A stretch of DNA of 64,000 bases from Pampus argenteus (Eukaryota > Chordata > Actinopteri > Scombriformes > Stromateidae). The DNA lies in contig CM072878.1 of the NCBI GenBank assembly GCA_036937835.1, positions 17,273,501 through 17,337,500 of the forward strand, given 5' to 3'. This document shows positions 12,685 through 29,459 of this stretch, in pieces. Below the pieces are notes generated by a model. It did not search any database and was not told where the DNA came from. It saw only the letters and a program-made list of their open reading frames with translations. The first letter of the stretch is position 1, and every line of letters starts with the position of its first letter. The translations under genes were made by a program, and so were the position numbers.

Positions 12685-15600
12685 AAAACAAGATGTGGTT
12701 TTCCATCATTCCTGTTCTTTTCTTTTTTCAGGATTGGTAAATCGTGTGGTTATGAGAGTGTGTGAAGGTGGGAGAGAGAGAGAAAAAATACACGGTCTAA
12801 ATTAAGTTCATGTCGAAATTATATTTAAAACAAATATGTATCGCCCGAAATAAACATCAACTCTTAGACGTGAGATTCAAAGAAGAGAGAAAGTGTGACC
12901 CTCGGCATTCCTGCTCCTGTGAGAGGCCAGGAAGTGGGGTAGGTAGGAAAGATCACTGGGCATTTGGTTAAAAAAACACAACCCTCAGTCTTTGGCAATC
13001 CCTTGTTTCCAAACCCCTTCAGCTGAAATACTCCTGTGATGCTTTTATGGACACAGAGACAATAGAGTCTCATCAAGAGCTCCATAAAAATCCCTGTAAT
13101 CAGGAAGAGACGACCGACACGCCTCCTTCTTCTTCTGTGGTTAAGTTTCTCAGAAGCAGCGTTTGCTTTAAGAGCGGTTCGGCATCAGTATGCAGAATGT
13201 AATCACGTATAATAACCACCCTGCTCTTTTTTTTTTTTATAAAGCTATCCATTTCACAGTTAACACCCAGCTGTAAGGCTGGTTTACTGCCACTTCATTG
13301 TTGTGCATCAGAGTAAAGTGTGTTGTAACACGGACACAAACATCTTATCAGGGAGCTAAAAGCTGCATCCAACAAACACTGAATATCTCAAGTTTTCTTT
13401 CCCTTTAATGCAACGTAATCCACATCTGGATGAAATGGAAAAACATCACCGACTTTCTGTCAAATCAAAGCTTCCATGAGCATCTGATTTTACATTATGT
13501 TTTACATTAAACCCTCAGCATAAATCCCTGTCCAAATTACAGTAACCAATAAAACGCTGATATAATCTTAGCTCAACGTTTAGCTACTTCTCATTTTGAG
13601 CTGGAAGATCACGTGGGATCCTGGGAATTTTCCGGTGTTACACAATGCTGGTTTGTTGTTAACAAGGTGCCAGTAAATAAGGATGATGCCATAGTGGTTT
13701 TCACAGCAGGAATTAACACCATTTTTAGATTTTCACACCGGTATACCAGCAAAAGTTCACAGACGGCAAGAATTCAAATGTGATGTTTTATAATTCCCGT
13801 CTGGAGGGAACTTTACTGGATGTTTGATGTGAGGGGAAAAACTTCCGGGCAATCAATCGGAGAGAGTGCAGAATTCCAGATTAACTTTAAGCCCTGTTAA
13901 AGTTAAGCCACAACAGCTCTCCTGCTGTGATCTCATCCTCTTCTTTACCCTGTCACCCCCTTGTTTTTTTTTTTTTTTCTCAACACTGAAAAATATTTCC
14001 CTGAGAGAGGCTGAAACCTACAGCCAAGAACAACTGGCGATGCTCGCCAACAAAGGCAGATATTTCCAGAACCTCCACCTCCTCAATAAAGTCATCTATT
14101 GGACCGGGTTTGAGGACTGTGGGTGACTAATCAATAGCAAAATATCATGACTTTAAACTTCTCAATAACAATCTGTTTGGTGTGAATCAATGCAGCTGCC
14201 AGAGTATTAAAACTAACTAAACTTTCATATTAAATACTAAATATTTAATCTAAAGATCACGACTGATAATTAGCATTAGCCTTTTTCCCCATAACCTTTC
14301 CTTATTTTGACAGATGTCTGAGATGAAGAAAACAGGCATTTGACCGGCCAGTGTGATAAAATGACAACCAGCAAACAGGCAGGAAATTCCTTGCTGCTGT
14401 GTTTGTTTCTTTGGTTTTTATGGTGGTTGGAAACCCGAACCGTGGATCGAGAGAAAGAGAGAGGTGCTATCGGATAGAGAGAAGAGCATATTTACATTTT
14501 GCAGCTACACTCTGGGCTCTGGGAGAGAGAGAGAGAGAGTGAAAAGTTTCCATCACTCCCACACTCATGCACATCATAACCGGAATAATCATTGATCACA
14601 GTGCAGACTGTTCAATCAGAGCTGCATCCAGTTCGGTATGAATGAATCTTGATGGGTATTTTTGTGTATGAAAGTTTATGACAACATGCAGAGCCGTTCC
14701 ACATCTTTAAACATTTCACATAACAAATCCAGAGAGACGACGTTTCATAAAACAAGTCGACACTGGTTGTTTTTCTTCCAGGAGATCCGATTGCATCTCG
14801 TCTACTTGGTTTAAAGTGATTTATAAAAAAAAAAAGAAAAAAGGTCAATTTTTGCAGCAGAACAATTTGATGTCAGATGGACGCGAGTCATTTTAAAATA
14901 AACTAAGCCTCGACAAAAAAACAAAAACAAAAAAGAGCTCCAGATTATATTCAGCAGTTTAGGATGATGAAACAATCTCAGCGTTTTAATCTAATTTAGA
15001 GGTTAAATAAAAAAATAAATTAAAAAAAGGTCTTTTACTGTAAAAGTTGTGGTGTTTTCTGCAGTGATTTAAATCTATGAGGTGCTGCTCAAATATAGAA
15101 AAATAACAAAATTTGTAAATTTTAAACTTGAAAATGAGAGAGGCTTGGATTGTATTTTTATTTAACTGGAGATTTGAGACTGACAAGCTGTATTTTCCAC
15201 AGTCGATGATATGATATCATCCTGTTTAAAAGAAGGGTTCACAATCAGGTGACCAAACAAGGATAGAGGACAAAATCAACTGTCGTCCTTCCGTGGTAAA
15301 AAAAAAAAAAAGGGAAGTGAAAGTTTATTTGAAGCTGATATGAAGTTTCAGACGTTTAAATTAGTCAAAGTTTGTCTTTTTAGAGAGTTTAGATGATTCT
15401 TCCACATTCACCTCTTTATTTGACAAACTCAGACTGCTGAAGCTTCATATTATCCTCAGATAAACTTTTAAAAACATGTTTTAACCCTCCTCCTCATCAT
15501 CACTTACAGTATTTATTTAAATGTCCAGTATAAACAGGAAGAACCCATCCTTTAACCTAACAAGATTAAAAACTCTGCACTTCCATTAAAAACAATACTG

Positions 15601-16329
15601 GATTATATAATAATAAAAAAAATAAGTTAAAGAAACTGAATGTTTATACAAGAAAAAAGTGTTGTAATAAACCTTTAAACTTTACTACTAATGCTCCACA
15701 GCGTCCCATAAGATAACATGTTGCATGCATGTTTGCAGTGGCGGTTCAGGACTGGACTAAACGTGTTAATTGCAGCCTGTAACCGGATGTAAAGGTCACA
15801 TCTGCCCGCAGGGTGCCAATGAAACATCACCCCACTGCTTCAGCTTTACAGCAGAGCCGGAAAACAAACAAATAAATAAATAAATAATCCAAAAATAGAA
15901 GAAAACACACCTTCATGTCTTTCTTCTTGCACACATAGATATCACAACAGAGAGACAGTGAGCCTGCAGCTTCCCTCCTCCCTCATGTTTTCCCCCCAAC
16001 ATCTGGTTCCACTCACTGCTCGGACTTTTGGTTCGTGGCACACAAAGGCTCCAAAAAATCTACCTCAGTGTCTGTTTTCTGCTTTTTAACTGGAAGTCGA
16101 CACTAATAATAGAAAATATGCACGATAGGTTCAGTGTGTGCAGGTTGTTTTTGACTTTTATATGAGTTTAAAAGAAAAAAAGAGTCGTTTTCTCACCCAC
16201 GACGCTCCTCTGCAGTTCCAGACTAAAGATGAATAAATATAAAGTGCATTTGTAGAATAAATCTTGAAGGTTTGTCCATGTTCTCCTTGGTTCTTTCTCT
16301 CGGTGACGGTCGTTGCCTTGCATGCTCAT
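1..16329 (-). CDS. mrc2: C-type mannose receptor 2 (Endo180/uPARAP), 3' end outside window
   Basis: Type I endocytic receptor that in mammals binds collagen through its FnII domain and mannose-type glycans through CTLD2, and recycles from clathrin-coated pits. Visible CDS exons, 5' to 3' on the minus strand: 16197-16329, 11146-11544, 10065-10238, 9743-9907, 9135-9248, 8763-8906, 8485-8676, 7996-8150, 7757-7861, 5277-5392, 4998-5146, 3501-3718, 3166-3308, 2978-3074, 2736-2865, 2277-2443, 1870-2038, 1639-1781, 1328-1436, 994-1160, 798-906, 479-717, 195-357 and 1-63. They join in frame to about 1254 residues with no stop, in the family order ricin-B, FnII, CTLD1-7 and start of CTLD8. Human MRC2 has about 1480 residues, so the rest of CTLD8, the membrane segment and the tail lie left of position 1. 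Similarity to MRC2 is stronger than to MRC1 or PLA2R1, and tlk2 next door supports this. All introns are GT-AG except the one after 2277-2443. Confidence 0.95.
195..717 (-). CDS. mrc2: mrc2 exons 22-23, CTLD7
   Basis: Exons 479-717 and 195-357. After a proline-rich linker (HSIPPAPALIPTS) the domain runs VELGGVTYRVVEKRLDW, ALHLCESLNGTLARVKD, YQQAYLTLLI, RSFSWLGEEDVTYSNWKV, then GLWTMTPCDAKLEAAICQ. It is equivalent to human ELSYLNGTFRLLQKPLRW and CDTKLQGAVC. The intron between them is about 121 bp. Exon 195-357 ends in phase 1 and joins the first CTLD8 residues. Confidence 0.93.
798..1436 (-). CDS. mrc2: mrc2 exons 19-21, CTLD6
   Basis: Exons 1328-1436, 994-1160 and 798-906. The sequence begins CFRVFEQSYRVKWSAAKE. 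The acceptor is ctgtag|TGTTTC rather than the nearer tttcag, because only the former keeps frame after YQHK. It continues LAVVSSQLKQAFITTLLH, DLWVGLTSDSKGHFQW, SYTNWAPGEP, then RACEMESNGFICQTDQ. It matches human CTLD6 (FITASLPNVTFDLWIGLHAS, YANWAPGEP, ETHGFICQ). Confidence 0.93.
1639..2443 (-). CDS. mrc2: mrc2 exons 16-18, CTLD5 and start of CTLD6
   Basis: Exons 2277-2443, 1870-2038 and 1639-1781. The sequence runs WIGYQEAEYRFFDQRTTW, AQRICSWMNSSLASVHS, DNWWLGLHSYNNDGRYRW, NYVSWALGRPHPLSRDRR, then CNSDLPHICKRVNVTGT. The third exon continues into CTLD6 (GCPEGWASYQHK). It is close to human CTLD5. The donor of the first exon appears to be GC rather than GT (see findings). Frame and homology place the junction LRK|MVKKEGDNWW with no alternative GT in phase. 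Confidence 0.93.
2114..2158 (+). repeat. (TA)n microsatellite in an mrc2 intron
   Basis: About 45 bases of alternating T and A, in the intron between 2038 and 2277, about 120 bases downstream (minus strand) of the unusual GC donor. Confidence 0.97.
2736..3308 (-). CDS. mrc2: mrc2 exons 13-15, CTLD4
   Basis: Exons 3166-3308, 2978-3074 and 2736-2865. The sequence runs LEQKLSWLQAHQYC, then GADLLSISSPDEEYFV, HEQHWFWIGLNRRNP, WKWSDGQP, FTYQNFGRYYYN, then AMHCESELDWICKIPR. It matches human CTLD4 closely (EQHWFWIGLNRRDP, QLDWICKIPRG). The introns are only about 91 and 112 bp. The 3075-3165 intron contains an (ATC)n/(GAT)n run. Exon 2736-2865 ends in phase 1 and joins D-AGSPEWIGYQ of CTLD5. Confidence 0.94.
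3501..5392 (-). CDS. mrc2: mrc2 exons 10-12, CTLD3 and start of CTLD4
   Basis: Exons 5277-5392, 4998-5146 and 3501-3718. CTLD3 opens GWKWHSPACYWVGEDLLTF, continues FEQAF ... DTFWIGLHDEG, then VSYTNWNRDQP and GLWEVKECASSKAKFICRH. The third exon continues through a proline-rich linker (PEPPTPQPTPSISGS) into the first residues of CTLD4 (CPEGWRTNDKLRYCYK). It matches human CTLD3, including NRDQP, GLWEVK and the PTPS linker. The acceptor of 4998-5146 has almost no pyrimidine tract (aaaatcttaaaaag), but it is the only site that restores NRFEQAF. Confidence 0.93.
5393..7756 (-). other. mrc2: mrc2 intron between CTLD2 and CTLD3, about 2.4 kb
   Basis: No coding exon is visible. It contains an (AC)n run at 6123-6144, a homopolymer C/A stretch at 5873-5890, and a GC-richer, non-repetitive block around 6650-6900. 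No function can be assigned. Confidence 0.6.
7757..8676 (-). CDS. mrc2: mrc2 exons 7-9, CTLD2 (expected sugar-binding domain)
   Basis: Exons 8485-8676, 7996-8150 and 7757-7861. The domain opens YECDVGWQAFQAGCYKL and contains LWIGLHDTNMQMDFQWTD, then SFEPNNFRNTQEDC and EGRWDDSPCNLTLPSICKK. CTLD2 is the domain of mammalian MRC2 that binds mannose, fucose and GlcNAc in a calcium-dependent way. The EPN motif is retained, but the second calcium-site motif reads WDD where human has WND. The linker after the last cysteine (KKPGTKSNGKPQHQECKQ) leads to CTLD3. Each exon junction keeps frame. Confidence 0.95.
8763..9907 (-). CDS. mrc2: mrc2 exons 4-6, CTLD1
   Basis: Exons 9743-9907, 9135-9248 and 8763-8906 encode the first C-type lectin-like domain. 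It opens GCETFWDTDPLTDSCYQF, carries the WIGLNDLDINGGWQWAD core, and closes RWQNRDCTVALPYVCKK. Conserved cysteines C1-C4 and the WIGL signature are present. As in human CTLD1, the QP...ENC region lacks an EPN/QPD motif, so independent sugar binding is not expected. The last exon also encodes a linker (NATLDPFTT) running to CTLD2, with a potential N-glycosylation site. Confidence 0.94.
10065..10238 (-). CDS. mrc2: mrc2 exon 3, fibronectin type II domain
   Basis: This 58-codon exon holds a whole FnII module. It begins IYTIQGNSHGGPCYLPF, continues through WFHTCTSIGREDGHLWC, and ends DERWGFCP. The four disulfide cysteines and the aromatic residues that line the collagen-binding pocket are present. 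In mammals this domain gives the receptor its collagen-binding activity. One exon per FnII module with phase 1 boundaries is the usual vertebrate arrangement. Confidence 0.96.
11146..11544 (-). CDS. mrc2: mrc2 exon 2, cysteine-rich ricin B-type domain
   Basis: This exon encodes about residues 45-177 of the predicted protein. It carries the family pattern GCLGV ... QRWKWV ... LFNLGSSLCLGL ... YTCDRE ... RWTWHC ... DLC, closely matching the N-terminal cysteine-rich domain of human MRC2 (RWKWVSRNRLFNLG, YECDRE, DLC). The domain is a beta-trefoil. In MRC1 the equivalent binds sulfated sugars, whereas the MRC2 version is not known to. The acceptor at 11545-11546 follows a short pyrimidine tract, and the donor is CGCG|gtgagc. 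The phase is 1 in and 1 out, as for most exons of this gene. Confidence 0.94.
11545..16196 (-). other. mrc2: mrc2 intron 1, about 4.65 kb
   Basis: This is the largest mrc2 intron. I see no additional exon in either strand. It holds a long GA/GAAA polypurine tract (about 12452-12686), short A and T runs (13230-13239, 13965-13978, 15298-15312) and otherwise unremarkable AT-rich sequence. First introns often carry regulatory elements, but none can be named here from sequence alone. Confidence 0.6.
12452..12686 (+). repeat. compound (GA)n/(GAAA)n polypurine microsatellite
   Basis: About 235 bases of almost pure purine on the plus strand. An irregular GA/GAAA portion is followed by a near-perfect GAAA array from about 12590 to 12686. 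It lies in mrc2 intron 1. The apparent open frames across it encode only K/E/R or F/L/S repeats and are artefacts. Confidence 0.97.
16197..16329 (-). CDS. mrc2: mrc2 candidate exon 1, signal peptide
   Basis: This is the only plausible first coding exon I found upstream of the ricin-type exon. It starts at an ATG at 16329 (a second in-frame ATG lies at 16323) and encodes about 44 residues. A charged, arginine-rich stretch comes first, then a hydrophobic core (TLYLFIFSL) that could be a signal sequence, then LQRSVV. It ends at a good donor (GTGG|gtgaga) in phase 1, which fits the phase of exon 11146-11544. The charged N-terminal extension is longer than a normal signal n-region, and I see no similarity to the human leader, which is expected for signal peptides. 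The exact start codon is uncertain. Confidence 0.55.
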
Positions 16330-17275
16330 ATAACACACACACGCTGCAAAACAAACAAACAAACAAACAAACAAACAAACCAGAGAGGGGAAAAGTGAAG
16401 CCGGAGCAGCAACTGCCCGAGTGTGTGACTCAGAGGACGGATGATGCAGAGCTGGTGGAGGGTTTGACCGCTAGAGCTCCGTCTGTCTCAGTCAGATGAG
16501 ACTGAAATGAATGGAGGAGCGTCAACAGTGTGTGTGTGTGTGTGGTTCCCAAAATGAGGTCCGGGGACCTCCAGAGGCCGATGAACCCGGTCGACATATT
16601 TGACAGTTGTTGTTTTTTTTTTTTTTAAATCAATCTAATTAAATTAATTACAGTTCAGATGTTAATGTTTAATTTTTTATATTGAGAAAAATAAAAACAA
16701 TTAAATCTAACTTTCTTATTATTAAGAAATTAGCAGGAAAAAACAAAACTTTATTCAATTCAAAACATACTAATTTCTATTGAAAGAAATATGTAACTTT
16801 ATTTACTGGACTTTATTTTTATTTATTTAGACTTGTGCATTTTCCCTTTTTTGTTTATTTTAGGAGCTCAGTAAATTATTTTCCTGCCACTTTTTTTTTT
16901 GCACTTCCTGTCGACTTCCATTCATAAATAAAACCGCTCTGCTTTCTCTTTGCTGTTGTACTGGACCTTTAACTCTTAATGTGGAATAAAGGTGGTTTAT
17001 CAGCAGAAGTGAAACCTTAGTTGATGTCAATGCAGACAGAAAAAAGAAATGAAAGCTCAAGGTGGATACTTCTTTCTCTTCCGCCTGAAACACAAAACTG
17101 TACACTGAAAAATAAAGCACAGATATAATGTTCATCAATAGACGTTAATCAGTCACAGAGGAGCCCAGAACAAACAAACACATTTTAACCAATAGTATTT
17201 AATGGTTTATGCAATTCTCTGCTAAGGCCCAATCTCCCCCCCAACAGTACTATTAGGTCAACCAGTCCGTTGCAT
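16330..17275. other. mrc2 upstream / tlk2 downstream interval
   Basis: This interval should hold the mrc2 5'UTR and promoter (right of 16329) and the end of tlk2 transcription. A (CAAA)n run lies at about 16346-16381 and a short GT run at 16530-16541. No TATA box or other defined site is convincing. The 16600-17150 part is AT-rich with no gene seen. Confidence 0.5.
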
Positions 17276-18352
17276 TTTATTGGCCAAAAATAAATTCAAA
17301 CATACCTAAATAAATATGTGTGTTTATGATAGGGAGGGGAAGGGGGGAGGGGGTCAATCAAAACAACAACAGTTCTAATTAAAAGGCAACTTGAAAAAAC
17401 ACAACAGTTTTATCCATAAAACTGGTTAATTTGTATTTTTTTTTTAAAAATGTAAAAGGGGTCCTTCCCTCAACAGCTTCCACTTCATATCAAGTAACAC
17501 AACCCTAAAATCATTATAAAAACTGAGGTGGAACACTGCCACCAGCTGGAAGTTATAAGCTTTGGTCACAGGAGTTCAACGAGGAGACGGGGGAGGGAGG
17601 AGGGAGGAGGCAGGAGGGGTAGTAGCTTCTGTCCCTCCTCATCACAAACTATCTGGGTCTGGAGTTTAAGCAGGGCGGGGGGTCCCAGAACACCAGGTTG
17701 GATGACATAGTGCCAGAGATATTTAGAGTTCAATACAATAACGGGCCAGACTGGTTCTCTCGGTCAGGTTCAGGGAGACGAGAACAAACTAAAAATTTTA
17801 TCTTGGAGTTCAGACGACCTCAGACCAGAATGGCTCATGCATGTGTGTGTGTGTGTGTGTGTCTCTGTATGTGTGTGTGCGTGTATTGAGGCCTTCTGCA
17901 GTCTTTTCCATCTGTGGCCAAGCTGAAGCAGTTCTATACTTCTTTATAATTTTTCTCTTTTTTTGTTTTTTGTTTTTTTTTTAAAGCAGAAAAGAAAAAA
18001 AAAAAACCCCAAACAACGGACCCCACTTTTCACCAACGCAGTGTCAAAACCTCGACCACTTGCTGCGTGAGTCGTCCAGGGCTTTGACCCCCAGAACAAT
18101 GCCCCGCCCTTTTTGAGAAAGGAGGACAGGTAGGCTGGGGTGGGTGGACATGAGAGGGATGAAGGGTGACGTGGATCTCGACTTCCCAACCCGTCTCACC
18201 CCTTTCTGCCTTCTGACCCGGATTCTCTTAGGCTCTTTCGTGGCAAGGTGGGATGCTGTTGGGGAGGAGAGGGCACGCAATATGGCGTCGCTCACCACCC
18301 CCACCCCACTCTTTTCAAAACGGTTCAGTCAGTCTGTTAAAGGACGCTAGGC
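17276..18352 (-). other. tlk2: tlk2 probable 3'UTR with polyadenylation signal
   Basis: Downstream of the TGA stop at 18353-18355, the first good AATAAA on the minus strand is at 17276-17281, giving a 3'UTR of about 1.1 kb. It contains a GT/CA repeat (about 17844-17882) and a T/A homopolymer region (17944-18006). The real end needs transcript data. Confidence 0.45.
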
Positions 18353-27065
<8,713 letters not shown>

Positions 27066-28163
27066 GTCTGCAGAGACAAGAGCACAGATTAAGGAACGCG
27101 TTGTGGGGTCTGGTATATTCAAGTGGGAGTGACAGATCACTGTTTCAAAAGGCATTGGTTGTGATGAGTCATGGCTGTTTTTAGCTATATGGATGTGGAA
27201 AATTCCTGTTCTGAGTCATCAATAAGCCTGACAATAAATGTTTCCACTATCATGTGTGTTCAGCAAGCACCAGTCATACAACTTGAGTACTAACTCAGTA
27301 AAATACACACTGAAACACACAGTCTGGCACATATAAATATATATATATATATATATATAGTCAATAAGGGATATTAAATATGCATCAAAGACGTAGGCCA
27401 GATGTGTAAAGTCACTGCCCGGAAAATTATAGCATCATGTGATAACGCCCTGGCATTATAGGCCTAACTTAAGTTACATGGCGCTAGAGTTATGAAAGGT
27501 CACTAATGGAGGGGCTGCCAAGTATACTCACATCAATGGGAAAGGCCAAATAGACAATAAGTGCAAAGGTTGACGTTTAAGTTAAACGCCCTGCACTGCC
27601 TTTGCTATGTCTGTGTTAACGTTATCTATGGGCTTTACATGCATGAAATGAATAGTGTAAGCTGCTACATCCGTGTCCATTAAAGCATATTCAACATGTA
27701 TTCATTTAACTTTATGATGAGCAGACGTGTTTAAAGATTTAAAAACAGTAGCTAATGATCTGCGAGGTAGCTAGCTAACACTGTGTAAATGAGCTAACTA
27801 GTCCAGGGATGTTGGCCATCACTTAGCTAACACTGCGAGCCCAAGAGCTAACGGGTAACGTTAACTTGTAGCTAACATTAAATTTGACTTTGTCACTGCG
27901 AAGCACACAAATGTGGATTAAATAACGGCTCCAGTTTAAAATAATAATAATAAAACGTCTACTCTACACAACTAGTAATCAGTAAGTTGTTTTAGAAACA
28001 CACTTATGGTAGCTAGCGTTATGTAGCTAACAGGCTAACGCTAACTCGTCTGTCAAAAAGAAACATCTTCTCGCTTCTTGTGTTGTTAGGTGTTCGTGCT
28101 ACGACGCAACAAGAGACTCGTCCACATCAATTATGTTGTTGGACAACCTAACGAGATACTTAC
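27066..28163 (-). other. tlk2: tlk2 5' intron with GCTAAC-type motif cluster
   Basis: This intron separates the noncoding exon from the first coding exon. It carries a (TA)n run at about 27337-27359. Between about 27745 and 28046 it has at least nine copies of the short word GCTAAC or GCTAGC, two of them within the longer shared word TAGCTAACACTG. No coding potential is apparent. Confidence 0.6.
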
Positions 28164-28500
28164 TGTTATCAAATATGTTCTCGGTCCTCCGGAAGGGCCG
28201 GTTGTTAACCCTGAAACCGTCCCCGTTATTTCCCCCCGGTGCTTGGCAGACCCTCCCAGGCTAGGCCGCATCCACAGCCTCGTCCCTCGCGTTGTTAATT
28301 GTTCACGATCAGGACACGGGAGCGCGCGGTGAGCTCAAGGTAGACGACGGAGGGTTCCCTCGGAGGCCTCGACAACTCCGGGTATCCCAAAACCCGCCTT
28401 TCTGTGCTCCTTAGGCGGGGATCCCCATCACATCCATCTTCCCGAGGACCACACCGTGGCTGTGTCGGATATCTCGTCCCCACACAATGGCGACCCTCGA
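28164..28500 (-). promoter_or_regulatory. tlk2: tlk2 noncoding exon 1 and GC-rich promoter region
   Basis: On the minus strand a good donor (AACA|gtaagt) ends at 28164. It is preceded by a CG-rich, CpG-containing stretch up to about 28500, with the ATT/CCGCC-like composition of a housekeeping promoter. It lies 1.1 kb upstream of the first coding exon, which needs a separate 5'UTR exon. The transcription start is not determinable from sequence; TATA is absent. Confidence 0.5.
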
Positions 28501-29145
28501 GATTCTCCGTTTTTCACCAGGTATAAATGATGTCTTTAAGCTGGCGTTACTTATCAACCCCCCCAAACCCCCTAAAACTGTTATCTTTTTTTTTCTCCCC
28601 CGGTGGTGAGATGATTTTTGGCTCCTGGGCTTTTAGCTCGATCAAAACAAACTTCGTCCCCGGTCGTCTTCCTCGCCGTAGGGGGGGTTGAAACCGATCT
28701 GTTTCGGAAGTTGTGGCTGTTGCAAAGCGTTTCAGTTGAATCCGGATCGATTCGGTTCGCTTCTCATGTTTTTGCAATGTAAACAATAATCAGTAAGATC
28801 TCATATTTTCTCGTGAGATTATTCAAGTATTTTCACCTTCGTTTTAGTCCACGCCTGCCCCAAATCTCTCGTCTGGACCAATGGCAAATCCCTCTGTACA
28901 CAATACAATTTAACAGCGCCCACCCACATTACCACCAAAAATCACCACATCACTTATCCAAAAGTTACCGTTGCCATGAGACATGTACTGTTCTAAAATA
29001 ACGTCAATAAATTACAAAATTAATGTTTTGTTTTTTTTCAAAGTAGCTATACAAGTATTAATATTTAGTGCTTTAACTATTCAATAAACTTTAATAAGAA
29101 ATAAGGGACAAAAACACAGTGAAACACTTCATACAGATTTAGAGT
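28501..29145. other. intergenic interval between tlk2 and mettl2
   Basis: About 650 bases lie between the tlk2 promoter region and the mettl2 polyadenylation signal. They include a C/T-rich piece near 28557-28600 and AT-rich sequence after 28980. No gene is seen. Confidence 0.5.
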
Positions 29146-29459
29146 TTTATTCATTTTGCATGTACAAAAAGATCATGGAGTTAAAAATCATGCCATTTAT
29201 TTCAAAACACCAGATAATAAAAAAAGAAAAAACGGCATCTAGATGAATAAAAACATTAATACAGGAGTAACCAGCCCTTTCCCAGATAGTGAAACCATCG
29301 CTCTTGCAGCTATGATACCTTCAAGAACATGTCCATCAACATTATGGCAGCTGAAGATAGTGTAAAGCCTTTACAGTATGTCACTATCCAGTTATCCTCA
29401 GTAAAAAAAGAAAAAGATGTCTGGTTTGAGTTGCGGTTGAAGGGTCGAGCCAGGTGGAC
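29146..29459 (-). other. mettl2a: mettl2 probable 3'UTR and polyadenylation signal
   Basis: A minus-strand AATAAA at 29146-29151 lies 309 bases beyond the stop codon, giving a short, plausible 3'UTR with no other gene-like content. Confidence 0.6.

Noticed and set aside
12410..12765. Open frames of repeated Lys/Glu/Arg and Phe/Leu/Ser residues
   Set aside because: They are translations of the GAAA/GA microsatellite on both strands, not proteins.
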